Positions 1 to 7,413 of a stretch of DNA of 64,000 nt are shown here, one piece after another. This DNA is from Pseudomonadota bacterium. GTDB taxonomy: Bacteria > Pseudomonadota > Gammaproteobacteria > Xanthomonadales > Xanthomonadaceae. The notes beneath the pieces are model-generated. The model worked only from the letters and a program-made list of their open reading frames with translations, was not told the origin of the DNA and made no database searches. The translations under genes were made by a program, and so were the position numbers. Positions within the stretch are counted from its first letter, which is position 1; each line of letters starts with the position of its first letter. The DNA lies in NCBI GenBank assembly GCA_021821195.1, contig JAKACT010000001.1:1-64000 (forward strand). Reading direction: 5' to 3'.

Positions 1-918
1 ACCAATGCCCTGGACCAGCGGGTGGCCAAGAGCGGGCCGAACGGCACCAGCCGCTACACCTACGGCGGCCAGGCGCAGCTGTTGGCGGAGCACACCAACG
101 GCCAGTGGAGCAGCTACCTGTGGCTGGACGGCGAACTGGTAGGCTTGGTGCGCAACAACACCCTGTATTTCGTGCATGGCGATCACCTGGCCCGACCGGA
201 GATCGTGACCAATACGAGCAAGGCGGTGGTTTGGCGTGCGAAGAACTACGCGCAGGACCGCAAGGTGACGCTCGACACCATCGGTGGTCTCAACATCGGC
301 TTCCCGGGGCAGTACCACGACGGCGAGACCGGGCTTTGGTACAACGGGTACCGCTATTACGACAGCCGGGTGGGCAAGTACACGCAGAGCGATCCGATTG
401 GGTTGAGTGGCGGCATCAATACGTATGCCTATGTTGGGGGGAATCCGGTTGGGTTCGTTGATCCATTGGGATTGGATGGCTCTTCGGCGTGGCTTAGCGC
501 CCATCTCAATATTGGGCGCGGCACGTATGGGTTCACATCTCCTCATCCCAATGCGCGAGGTCGCTTGAACGATGTGATTGGTGGCCGGGCCTCAAACAAG
601 TGCAACGTGTTCGTGGATGACATGCTGACTGCTGGGGGCGATCCGGCAGGCCAAATAGATGGACGGCCAGCCACTGCGTCGGAATGGGCTGATCCGAATG
701 TGCAAATTCCTGGGTACTACGTAATCTCGGTAATGCACCAACCGCGTCCAGGAGACGTCGTTGCGCTGGATGGCCACGTTGGTCTATACGCGCCGCTCGA
801 AAATGGTGGACGCGGGACAATATCAGCAAGTGCCAACACGCAAACCGTAGTGCATAACGATTGGGGGTTCCGCGCTGGTCAGCAGCCAACCATTCGCAGG
901 TGCGAGTGCGACAGATAA
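1..918 (+). CDS. Rhs-family polymorphic toxin, C-terminal part (5' end outside window)
   Basis: The frame is open from base 1, so this is the 3' part of a longer gene; the GTG at 22 is not its real start. Residues up to about 158 match the RHS-repeat-associated core: [17 protein letters not shown], then the boundary motif DPLGL at 460-474. The remaining ~147 residues are a variable tip. There Cys201 (in [10 protein letters not shown]) and His259 (in [13 protein letters not shown]) are spaced like the Cys/His pair of papain-like CHAP or NlpC/P60 hydrolases, so a peptidoglycan-cleaving toxin is inferred. A small membrane protein follows 10 bases later, as expected for a toxin/immunity pair. The Rhs assignment is firm; the catalytic class of the tip is likely, its exact family not determined. 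Confidence 0.85.
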   Translation, partial: TNALDQRVAKSGPNGTSRYTYGGQAQLLAEHTNGQWSSYLWLDGELVGLVRNNTLYFVHGDHLARPEIVTNTSKAVVWRAKNYAQDRKVTLDTIGGLNIGFPGQYHDGETGLWYNGYRYYDSRVGKYTQSDPIGLSGGINTYAYVGGNPVGFVDPLGLDGSSAWLSAHLNIGRGTYGFTSPHPNARGRLNDVIGGRASNKCNVFVDDMLTAGGDPAGQIDGRPATASEWADPNVQIPGYYVISVMHQPRPGDVVALDGHVGLYAPLENGGRGTISASANTQTVVHNDWGFRAGQQPTIRRCECDR

Positions 919-928
919 TCGGTGACTT

Positions 929-1321
929 ATGACTACGACATTGAAGTTTATTTTCTTCGCAGTAGCATTTCTGGCAGCCCAGAAGCTGGTTCCATTTATG
1001 TACCCGCGGGGTTCATTCTCCGGCGCAAGTTACTCGGAATGGCTGCAATGGGTTTTTAGTGCCCGCACGGTGGTGGTCGGACTTATTCAAGTAGCGGTTG
1101 CCTTGGTCATATGCGGGATTCCTCTCTCTAGGCTCCCAGTTTGGGGGTCTCTGGCTCTTGGTGTTGCACTTGGGGTTATGGTTAGCCTTGCGTTCTTTCC
1201 TTATGATTTGTTTGAGATGGGTGTTTGGAAGCGCCAGTGGAAGCCTATTGCTTATGCTTCCATTGCTCTAGCGGTGTCAATTCCTTGGTTTATGCTCAAG
1301 CGATCAAATAGGCTTGGTTAA
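929..1321 (+). CDS. small multi-pass membrane protein, candidate immunity protein
   Basis: The protein has 130 residues and four hydrophobic stretches (roughly 5-22, 46-65, 70-90 and 108-124), so it is an inner-membrane protein. I recognise no family. It starts 10 bases after the Rhs toxin stop and its last 8 bases overlap an orphan Rhs tip, which is the place where immunity genes sit in Rhs loci. Its codon use is visibly more AT-rich than the core genes to the right (many ttt, att, tta codons), pointing to recent transfer with the toxin tip. The immunity function rests on position only. If the toxin attacks peptidoglycan in the periplasm, a membrane-embedded partner is plausible. Confidence 0.55.
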   Translation: MTTTLKFIFFAVAFLAAQKLVPFMYPRGSFSGASYSEWLQWVFSARTVVVGLIQVAVALVICGIPLSRLPVWGSLALGVALGVMVSLAFFPYDLFEMGVWKRQWKPIAYASIALAVSIPWFMLKRSNRLG

Positions 1322-1526
1322 CATCTACGCCTATGTCGGTGGGAATCCGGTCAACATGATCGATCCGCTGGGGTTGAGAGCGCTTACGAATTGCGAGAAG
1401 GGCATCCTCGGCCCCAACCTTCCGAATGTGAATCTCGACAAGATCGATGTTCAACAAGGAATACCGAAAATTGCGCAAGCGCTTGGTGCAGGCGGTGCGT
1501 GCAATAATAGTGTCAGGGACATTTAA
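1314..1526 (+). pseudogene. orphan Rhs tip fragment (core boundary plus truncated toxin end)
   Basis: This open frame begins inside the Rhs core with [17 protein letters not shown] (boundary motif DPLGL at 1362-1376), almost identical to the end of the core in the upstream Rhs gene. It continues for only 49 tip residues (TNCEKGILGPNLPNVNLD and on) before TAA at 1524. There is no upstream Rhs body and no ribosome binding site, so it is an orphan C-terminal cassette left by recombination at the conserved boundary. The CEK...PN.NLD...GIP pattern vaguely recalls zincin-like Rhs tips, but the metal-binding part would be missing. It is probably not expressed as a functional protein and may serve as a reservoir for recombination. 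Confidence 0.7.
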
Positions 1527-1640
1527 TGCGACTATGCCTACGACACTTGCGAGAACGGGATCGGCCGCCTGTGCCGGGTGGAAACCGCCACCCCGGTCGC
1601 ATTGCTGACCGCAAGCAATAACGGGGTCAGGTTCACTTAA
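1512..1640. repeat. imperfect 15-base direct repeat flanking the Rhs scrap
   Basis: GTCAGGGACATTTAA at 1512-1526 and GTCAGGTTCACTTAA at 1626-1640 agree at 12 of 15 positions and bracket the Rhs-repeat scrap. Both copies end in TAA and each closes the reading frame in front of it. They may be the footprint of a mobile or recombination event; the mechanism is not known. Confidence 0.4.
1527..1640 (+). pseudogene. scrap of an Rhs YD-repeat in the wrong order
   Basis: Directly after the orphan tip's stop, and in the same frame, the DNA reads YAYDTCENGIGRLCRVE and on to TAA at 1638-1640. This is the pattern of an RHS/YD repeat, which belongs upstream of the core and not behind a tip. The scrap is flanked by near-identical 15-base words at 1512-1526 and 1626-1640 that differ at 3 positions. 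It is a rearranged remnant, not a gene. Confidence 0.5.
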
Positions 1641-1650
1641 CCGCATAACC

Positions 1651-1680
1651 GAAGCCCCGCTCACGCGGGGCTTCTTCTTT
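1651..1680 (+). terminator. intrinsic terminator closing the Rhs patch
   Basis: A perfect 10-bp stem (1651-1660 with 1665-1674) with loop TCAC is followed by TTCTTT on the + strand. It lies right after the last Rhs remnant. The opposite strand has no T-rich tail, so it works rightwards. Confidence 0.7.
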
Positions 1681-1689
1681 AGCGGCTGC

Positions 1690-2058
1690 GGTTAGCTGTA
1701 GTCGGGCCAGTGGTACCGGCGTGTTGGGCGGAATATCCGTCCACCCTGTGCTGACGTTGTTGCGCAGACACCAGTCATGAACGGCCTGGCCCCGCAGTCT
1801 TCGGGTCTTGGCCAGGTTGGCCTCGGTGACGTGGCGCTGGCCGTCGCGGGCATGCGGGATGAAGCGCACGAAGTGCACCTTGTCCGCGTCTTCCACATCG
1901 CGCACCACCCGCACCACATCGGCAGGCGTGGCCTTGTCGCGGGCGCTCACCATGTGCGGCAGCTTGGCGTCGATCTCTTGCAGGAAGTGGCTGCCGCGTA
2001 GCGGTTGCCCGCTGTCCGCGCCGGTGCCGAGGGCTTCGACCAGCGGCGCGCAGGTCAA
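1690..2058 (-). other. unidentified coding-like tail fused to the transposase remnant
   Basis: On the minus strand the transposase frame continues without a stop past its catalytic glutamate into about 120 residues that do not resemble an IS3 C-terminus (for example LQEIDAKLPHMVSARDK and VHDWCLRNN). Residue composition looks protein-like as far as about 1690; beyond that the frame merely reads through the terminator hairpin to TGA at 1633. It could be the 3' end of another gene joined by a deletion. I do not recognise the family and suggest no function. Confidence 0.3.
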
Positions 2059-2571
2059 ACTCTCGGCCATGGCGTTGTCGTACGGCAGGCCCGGACGACT
2101 CATGCCCAGCCGGATTTTCGCTGCCTCCGCTTTTGCCCGGTACCGCACGCCGGTGTACTGGCTGCCGCGATCGTGATGGAGGAGCAGGCCGGGTTTCGGA
2201 CGACGCTGCTGGAGCGCCATCTCGAGGGCGCATTCGGTCAGATCCAGGCGCTGGTGGTCGTCCATCGCCCAGCCGATGACGCGACGGCTGCACGCATCGA
2301 CCAGCGCGGCGAAGTACAGTGGTCCTTCGCGTGTTGGCAGCACGGTCATGTCGCCAACCCATAGCCGGTCGGGCGTATCGGCCGCGAACAGCCACGTGCA
2401 AAGCCGCGGCACTGCCGGCATGCGCTGGCAGGCGGCGCGGGCGCGCATGAAGCGTCGGCGCCTGCGTGCCCACAAGCCTTGTTCACGCCGAAGGCGATCC
2501 ATGCGGTGCCTGCCGCATTCGATACCCCGACTGCGCAACTCACGCCACAGGCGATGGCTGCCATTCAGCAT
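2059..2571 (-). pseudogene. IS3-family OrfB transposase, truncated at both ends
   Basis: The frame shows the HTH_21-like segment (SHRLWRELRSRGIECGRHR) followed by an integrase catalytic core: Asp in WVGDMTVLP, Asp 60 residues later in LLHHDRGSQYTG, and Glu 36 residues further on in DNAMAES. This is the D,D(35)E spacing of IS3 elements, so the triad is present. Homology ends immediately after that Glu, where the usual F-x-x-LK-x-E helix region is replaced by unrelated sequence. No OrfA or terminal inverted repeats are seen. The element lies between Rhs debris and a tRNA operon. It is a dead IS remnant. Confidence 0.75.
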
Positions 2572-2658
2572 CAGCCATAGTACGGTCAGGCGCGTAGCGG
2601 TTCCATCGCGGGTATGCCTACGATGAACTGGTGCAAGTACCCGGGCGTAAACAGGAAA

Positions 2659-2692
2659 CACACAAACGAAAACGGCCGCCACTGGGGCGACC
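2659..2692 (-). terminator. terminator of the tRNA-Ala/tRNA-Glu operon
   Basis: Read leftwards, an imperfect 7-bp GC stem (2686-2692 with 2674-2680, one mismatch) is followed by GTTTTCGTTTGTGTG. It lies about 40 bases past the 3' end of tRNA-Glu, so the tRNA transcript is closed before the IS and Rhs debris. Confidence 0.6.
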
Positions 2693-2728
2693 GCTTGCGT
2701 ATGTTGCGACGTCTACCGATTCCGAAGG

Positions 2729-2804
2729 TGGCGTCCCCACGGGGATTCGAACCCCGGTCGCTACCGTGAAAGGGTAATGTCCTAGGCCTCTAGACGATGG
2801 GGAC
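2729..2804 (-). tRNA. tRNA-Glu (anticodon TTC)
   Basis: The reverse complement runs from GTCCCCATCGTCTAGAGG through an anticodon loop CTTTCAC to a GGTTCGAA T-loop and an encoded CCA. The 7-bp acceptor stem pairs GTCCCCA with TGGGGAC. It is 76 nt with CCA included and is the second gene of a two-tRNA operon after tRNA-Ala. Confidence 0.95.
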
Positions 2805-2827
2805 AGAACCGGAAACGCTTTGAAAAA

Positions 2828-2903
2828 TGGTGGAGCCAGGCGGGATCGAACCGCCGACCTCCTGCATGCCATGCAGGCGCTCTCCCAGCTGAGCTATGGC
2901 CCC
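2828..2903 (-). tRNA. tRNA-Ala (anticodon GGC)
   Basis: The reverse complement begins GGGGCCATAGCTCAGC, carries anticodon GGC in the loop of CTGCATGGCATGCAG, has GGTTCGATC in the T arm and an encoded CCA. It is 76 nt and lies 23 bases upstream of tRNA-Glu in the transcription direction. Confidence 0.95.
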
Positions 2904-2923
2904 ACGGGGCTGGAAAGACGCGC

Positions 2924-2952
2924 ATTCTGGGGGTGAAATCAGGAACCGTCAA
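2924..2952 (-). promoter_or_regulatory. promoter of the tRNA operon
   Basis: On the minus strand TTGACG (2952-2947) and CAGAAT (2929-2924) are separated by exactly 17 bp and lie 20 bases upstream of tRNA-Ala. This is a good sigma70 match and fits a strong stable-RNA promoter. Confidence 0.6.
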
Positions 2953-2960
2953 GCGTTTTC

Positions 2961-3443
2961 TCAATAAATTTTCAGCGCGTCTTCATCGGCATGCAGCGTG
3001 GCCACGCCATGCCCGCGTTCGGCGAGGTATTGCAGCCACTTGCCGAGGAAGGTGTTCATGCGCAGGCGATGGTCGAGGATGCGCTGCGGCGGCGGATACA
3101 TGCCGATCACGTCCTGCCAGCGGCTGCCGGCATAGCAGTGCGTGGCTTCCACCTGGCGCGCATCGCGGTACAGGCGCAGGCTCGCCGAGGGATCGGCCAT
3201 GCCGGTCTGCGGATCGACCAGGCCGTAGCTCATGCGCAGCTCGCTGGTGTAGGCGTGCCGTTCCATCACTTCCAGCCGCACGTCGAGGCCGTCGCCGATC
3301 GAAGAAACGTATGTGCCGCAGCCGAGGTCGGCCACTTCGAACAGCCGCTGCAGGCGCGCATGGTTCTCCGCGTACAGCCCCATCAGCCAGCCGAAGCGGC
3401 TGATGGCGGGAACGCGGGCGCGGCGTGCAAGTGCAGTGGTCAT
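2961..3443 (-). CDS. DUF1249 family protein (YqiB-like)
   Basis: The 160-residue protein contains the family pattern RVPAISRFGWLMGLYAENHARLQRLF at residues ~11-36 and MYPPPQRILDHRLRMNTFLGKWLQYL near the end. It is cytoplasmic, without signal peptide or membrane segment. I chose the ATG at 3443 because the in-frame GTG five codons upstream has no better ribosome binding site. The molecular function of DUF1249 is not known. It runs towards the tRNA operon promoter and stands alone between that operon and ppsR. Confidence 0.85.
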   Translation of the reverse strand: MTTALARRARVPAISRFGWLMGLYAENHARLQRLFEVADLGCGTYVSSIGDGLDVRLEVMERHAYTSELRMSYGLVDPQTGMADPSASLRLYRDARQVEATHCYAGSRWQDVIGMYPPPQRILDHRLRMNTFLGKWLQYLAERGHGVATLHADEDALKIY

Positions 3444-3539
3444 GGATCGATCGTACACGCGCGCCGACGCGCGCGGCAGGATTGACGCCGGCGTGGCGCG
3501 GGCACAGGCTGGTGGGGTTTCCTGCGTCCCGGGAACCGC

Positions 3540-4361
3540 TCAGTACATCTCGCGGTTGATGCCCAGGTGCTTCATCACCCGGCTGGCGATTTCCTCGATC
3601 GAGGCATTGGTGGTGCTGAGCAGTTCGATGCCCTCGCGGCGCAGCATCGTCTCCGCCTGCGCGACTTCGCGACGGCAAGTGTCCAGCTGCGCGTAGCGCG
3701 AATCAGGCCGCCGCTCCTGGCGGATTTGGTGCAAGCGCATCGGGTCGATGGTCAGCCCGAACAACTTACCGCGGTACTGGCGCAGCTTGGCCGGCAGGCG
3801 CTCGCCTTCCAGGTCTTCGGGCGTCAGCGGGTAGTTGGCCGCCTTCACCCCATGCTGCAGGGCCAGGTACACGCAGGTCGGCGTCTTGCCGGCGCGCGAG
3901 ACCGCCACCAGGATCACGTCGGCATCCGCGTAGTCCGGCTTGACGCCGTCGTCGTGGGTCAGCGCGTAGTTCATCGCGTTGATGCGCTGGTGGTAGATGT
4001 CGAAGTCCACGATCCCGTGCGCGCGGCCGATCTGGGCCTCGCGGCTTCGCCCCAGCTCCTGCTCCAGCGGCGCGATGAACGGCGCGAACACGTCCAGCAT
4101 CAGCGCCCCGCTCTCGGCGAGCAGATGGTTGAGGTTGGGGTCGACGCAGGAATTGACCACGATCGGCCGCAGCCCGCGCGCCTCGCCCGCAGTGCGGATG
4201 CGCTCGGCGGCCTCCATGGCCTTCTCCGGCGTGTCCACGAACGGCAGGCGGTCGCTGGAGAAACGCAGGCCGCTGAACTGGGTCAGCAGGCTGTGGCCGA
4301 TGGTTTCGGCGGTGATGCCGGTGCCGTCGGAGACGTAGAACACGGGTCGAGCGGATTCCAT
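3540..4361 (-). CDS. ppsR: PEP synthase regulatory protein PpsR (bifunctional kinase/pyrophosphorylase, DUF299)
   Basis: The protein is 273 residues, the usual length. It opens with [25 protein letters not shown] and carries the nucleotide-binding loop [18 protein letters not shown] in the middle, both signatures of the DUF299 regulators. The family phosphorylates PEP synthase with ADP to switch it off and reactivates it by Pi-dependent dephosphorylation. The ATG at 4361 follows a GAGGAA ribosome binding site; longer N-termini in this frame run into the ppsA leader. It is divergent from ppsA, its expected target, with a 79-base shared control region. Confidence 0.95.
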   Translation of the reverse strand: MESARPVFYVSDGTGITAETIGHSLLTQFSGLRFSSDRLPFVDTPEKAMEAAERIRTAGEARGLRPIVVNSCVDPNLNHLLAESGALMLDVFAPFIAPLEQELGRSREAQIGRAHGIVDFDIYHQRINAMNYALTHDDGVKPDYADADVILVAVSRAGKTPTCVYLALQHGVKAANYPLTPEDLEGERLPAKLRQYRGKLFGLTIDPMRLHQIRQERRPDSRYAQLDTCRREVAQAETMLRREGIELLSTTNASIEEIASRVMKHLGINREMY

Positions 4362-4386
4362 CGGGATTCCTCGCGGGCGCTCGGGG

Positions 4387-4392
4387 TAAAAT
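4387..4392 (+). promoter_or_regulatory. possible -10 box for ppsA
   Basis: TAAAAT lies 49 bases ahead of the ppsA start in the ppsR/ppsA divergent region. No convincing -35 accompanies it, so it is only a candidate. Confidence 0.3.
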
Positions 4393-4440
4393 AGCGGACT
4401 TCCGCGCGCCTGCGCCGCCACGCCCCCACGGAGCCCCCCC

Positions 4441-6825
4441 TTGAGCACCCCCGCCTCGACCAGCAACGTCCTCTGGTTGCACGACCTGCGCCTGTCCGAC
4501 CTCGCCCAGGTGGGCGGCAAGAACTCCTCGCTGGGCGAGATGATCGGCCAGCTGGCCGACCTGGGCGTCTCGGTGCCGGGCGGCTTCGCCACCACGGCCG
4601 ATGCGTTCAAGGACTTCATCGCCCACAACGACCTGCATGCGCGCATCTACGACAAGCTGGCCACTGTGGATGTCGAAGACGTACCCGCGCTCACCCGGGC
4701 CGGCGCCGAAATCCGCGGCTGGGTGATCGACGCCCCGCTGCAGCCGCAGCTGGATGCCGACATCCGCAGCGCCTACGCGCAGCTGTGCGCGGATGCGGGC
4801 AGCGCGGACATCGCGGTCGCGGTGCGCTCCTCCGCCACCGCCGAAGACCTGCCAGACGCCAGCTTTGCCGGCCAGCAGGAAACCTTCCTCAACGTCACCG
4901 GCGCCGACGACGTGGTGCGCAAGGTCAAGGAAGTCTTCGCCAGCCTGTACAACGACCGCGCGATCGCCTACCGCGTGCACCACGGTTTCGCCCACGAGGA
5001 CGTGTTCCTGTCCGCCGGCATCCAGCTGATGGTGCGCTCCGACGTCGGCGCGTCCGGCGTGCTGTTCACCCTCGACACCGAATCCGGCTTCCGCGACGTG
5101 GTGTTCGTCACCGCCAGCTATGGCCTGGGCGAGATGGTCGTGCAGGGCGCGGTCAACCCGGACGAGTTCTACGTCTACAAGCCCACCCTGCAGGCCGGCA
5201 AGCCGGCGATCCTGCGCCGCTCACTGGGCAGCAAGCAGCTGCGCATGGTCTATTCCGATGCGCCGGGCGAGCGCGTGCGCACCGAGGACACGCCGGCCGA
5301 ACTGCGCGGCAGGTTCTCGATCACCGATGCCGACGTGCAGGAGCTGGCCAAGCAGGCACTGGTCATCGAACGGCACTACGGCCGGCCGATGGACATCGAG
5401 TGGGGCAAGGACGGCCACACCGGCAAGCTGTACATCCTGCAGGCGCGCCCGGAGACGGTGAAGTCGCGCGCGCACGCCACCCAGATCGAACGCTACACCC
5501 TGGGCGGCCGCGGCAAGGTGCTGTCCGAGGGCCGCGCCATTGGCCACAAGATCGGCAGCGGCACCGCGCGCGTGGTGCGCTCGCTGGACGACATGAACCG
5601 GGTGCAGCCCGGCGACGTGCTGATCGCCGACATGACCGACCCCGACTGGGAGCCGGTGATGAAGCGCAGCGCCGCCATCGTCACCAACCGCGGCGGCCGC
5701 ACCTGCCACGCGGCGATCATCGCCCGCGAGCTGGGCGTGCCGGCGGTGGTCGGCACCGGCGACGCACTGGATTCGATCCAGGATGGCGACACCGTCACCG
5801 TGAGCTGCGCCGAGGGCGACACCGGCTTCATCTACCAGGGCGCCCTGCCCTTCGAGCGCACCACCACCGACCTCGGCAACATGCCGCCGGCGCCGCTGAA
5901 GATCATGATGAACGTGGCCAACCCGGACCGGGCCTTCGACTTCGGCCAGCTGCCGAATGCCGGCATCGGCCTGGCTCGGCTGGAGATGATCATCGCCAGC
6001 CACATCGGCGTGCACCCGAAGGCGCTGCTGGAATACGCCAAGCAGGACGCCGACACCAAGGCCAGGATCGACGCCCGCATCGCCGGCTATGCCAGCCCGG
6101 TGGAGTTCTACATCGAGCGCCTGAAGGAAGGCATCGCGACGATCGCCGCGTCGGTGTATCCGAAGCCGGTGATCGTGCGCCTGTCGGACTTCAAGTCCAA
6201 CGAATACGCCAACCTGCTCGGCGGCTCGAAGTACGAACCGCACGAAGAGAACCCGATGATCGGGTTCCGCGGCGCCTCGCGCTACATCGACCCCAGCTTC
6301 AAGGACGCGTTCGCGCTGGAGTGCGTTGCGGTCAAGCGCGTGCGCGAGGCGATGGGCCTGGACAACGTCTGGGTGATGATCCCGTTCGTGCGCACCCTGG
6401 ATGAAGGCCGCAAGGTGGTCGAGGAGCTGCGCGGGAACGGCCTGGTGCAGGGCGAGAACGACCTCAAGATCATCATGATGTGCGAGGTGCCCTCGAACGC
6501 GCTGCTGGCCGACGAGTTCCTGGAGATCTTCGACGGGTTCAGCATCGGCTCCAACGACATGACCCAGCTGACGCTGGGCCTGGACCGCGACAGCGCCATC
6601 GTCGCCGGCCTGTTCGACGAGCGCGATCCGGCGGTGAAGAAGATGCTGTCGATGGCGATCCAGTCGGCGCGCGCCAAGGGCAAGTACGTCGGCATCTGCG
6701 GCCAGGGGCCCAGCGACCATCCGGACCTCGCCCAGTGGCTGATGGAACAGGGGATCGAGTCGGTGTCGCTGAACCCGGACACCGTGGTCGATACCTGGCT
6801 GGCGCTGGCGAAGGCCAAGCACTGA
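4441..6825 (+). CDS. ppsA: phosphoenolpyruvate synthase
   Basis: This 794-residue enzyme makes phosphoenolpyruvate from pyruvate, ATP and water, the entry step of gluconeogenesis. The N-terminal ATP-binding domain ([15 protein letters not shown] near residue 20) is followed by the phospho-histidine domain with catalytic His423 in GGRTCHAAI and the C-terminal PEP/pyruvate barrel with [19 protein letters not shown] and Cys753 in ICGQGPSD, as in PpsA of other bacteria. Translation begins at TTG 4441, the only start that gives the normal N-terminus, a few bases after GGAG. Its regulator ppsR is transcribed away from it. A MerR-type promoter for the next operon begins 12 bases behind its stop. Confidence 0.97.
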   Translation: MSTPASTSNVLWLHDLRLSDLAQVGGKNSSLGEMIGQLADLGVSVPGGFATTADAFKDFIAHNDLHARIYDKLATVDVEDVPALTRAGAEIRGWVIDAPLQPQLDADIRSAYAQLCADAGSADIAVAVRSSATAEDLPDASFAGQQETFLNVTGADDVVRKVKEVFASLYNDRAIAYRVHHGFAHEDVFLSAGIQLMVRSDVGASGVLFTLDTESGFRDVVFVTASYGLGEMVVQGAVNPDEFYVYKPTLQAGKPAILRRSLGSKQLRMVYSDAPGERVRTEDTPAELRGRFSITDADVQELAKQALVIERHYGRPMDIEWGKDGHTGKLYILQARPETVKSRAHATQIERYTLGGRGKVLSEGRAIGHKIGSGTARVVRSLDDMNRVQPGDVLIADMTDPDWEPVMKRSAAIVTNRGGRTCHAAIIARELGVPAVVGTGDALDSIQDGDTVTVSCAEGDTGFIYQGALPFERTTTDLGNMPPAPLKIMMNVANPDRAFDFGQLPNAGIGLARLEMIIASHIGVHPKALLEYAKQDADTKARIDARIAGYASPVEFYIERLKEGIATIAASVYPKPVIVRLSDFKSNEYANLLGGSKYEPHEENPMIGFRGASRYIDPSFKDAFALECVAVKRVREAMGLDNVWVMIPFVRTLDEGRKVVEELRGNGLVQGENDLKIIMMCEVPSNALLADEFLEIFDGFSIGSNDMTQLTLGLDRDSAIVAGLFDERDPAVKKMLSMAIQSARAKGKYVGICGQGPSDHPDLAQWLMEQGIESVSLNPDTVVDTWLALAKAKH

Positions 6826-6836
6826 CAGTTCCCGGC

Positions 6837-6867
6837 TTGACCTTGCCCCTGGGGCAAGGTCGATACT
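6837..6867 (+). promoter_or_regulatory. MerR-family (CueR-type) metal-responsive promoter and operator
   Basis: TTGACC (-35, 6837-6842) and GATACT (-10, 6862-6867) are separated by 19 bp, the over-long spacer that is the hallmark of MerR-activated promoters. The spacer holds a perfect palindrome, GACCTTGCCCC-T-GGGGCAAGGTC (6839-6861), of the ACCTT...AAGGT form seen at CueR-type copper/silver operators. It lies 44 bases before the first gene of a CusCBA-type efflux operon. No merR/cueR gene lies in the window, so the activator must be encoded elsewhere. Confidence 0.85.
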
Positions 6868-6910
6868 GGCCGTGCTCCGTCCAGCCCGCCCCTGGCGACC
6901 GAACTCCCCG

Positions 6911-7315
6911 ATGAAACCGCTGCGCCACCGCCTTCGCCTCCGCATCGCGCTCGTCGCGATGCTGGCGTTGCTGTGGTCGCAGTCGGCCCTGGCATGGCAT
7001 GCGATGTGCGTGGCAGGGCTATCGGCGACGGTCACCCAGGTGATGCCCGCGATGGCAAGCCACGATGGCGACTGCCACGAGGCCCCGCCGCCCGCCGATG
7101 CCGGGGCATGGCTGTGCGCGGCGCATTGCGACCAAGGCGCGCCCAGCCCCGACATCGCGCGGGTGCCTGCCCTGCCGGCACTGCCCGCGCTGGTGCCCGC
7201 CTTCGTCGCCGCGTTGTGCCCGCGTGAACCGGCAACGCTGCGCCGGGTGGATTCGCCGCCGCCCGTCGCCTGGCACCGTCCGACCGCGCATCCCGCGGCG
7301 CTGCTGCTGATCTGA
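6911..7315 (+). CDS. small secreted Cys/His-rich protein, first gene of the copper operon
   Basis: The 134-residue product starts with a basic N-terminus and hydrophobic core ending LLWSQSALA, a signal peptide. The mature part has a short metal-ligand-like segment (HDGDCHEAPPP, then CAAHCD) and a Pro/Ala-rich tail ending in a hydrophobic AALLLI. It resembles the CopL/DUF2946 type of short periplasmic proteins found next to copper operons in xanthomonads, but the match is by character, not by a firm motif. As the first gene after the MerR-type promoter it should be copper- or silver-induced, with a role in metal binding or sensing as an inference. Confidence 0.6.
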   Translation: MKPLRHRLRLRIALVAMLALLWSQSALAWHAMCVAGLSATVTQVMPAMASHDGDCHEAPPPADAGAWLCAAHCDQGAPSPDIARVPALPALPALVPAFVAALCPREPATLRRVDSPPPVAWHRPTAHPAALLLI

Positions 7316-7413
7316 GCCCCGATCCCCGCGTTTGGCGGTGATGCCAGGCATCGCCGTCGTCCTGTCGCGTGCGCCATCGCGCCGCGGCACCACGGGTTTG
7401 ATCGAGGTCGAAC

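Noticed and set aside
2729-2903. tRNA genes as an integration site of a genomic island
   Set aside because: Both tRNAs are intact, no integrase gene is present and no duplicated tRNA 3' end was found in the Rhs patch.
3444-3458. Upstream GTG start for the DUF1249 gene
   Set aside because: It adds five residues without family support and without a ribosome binding site.
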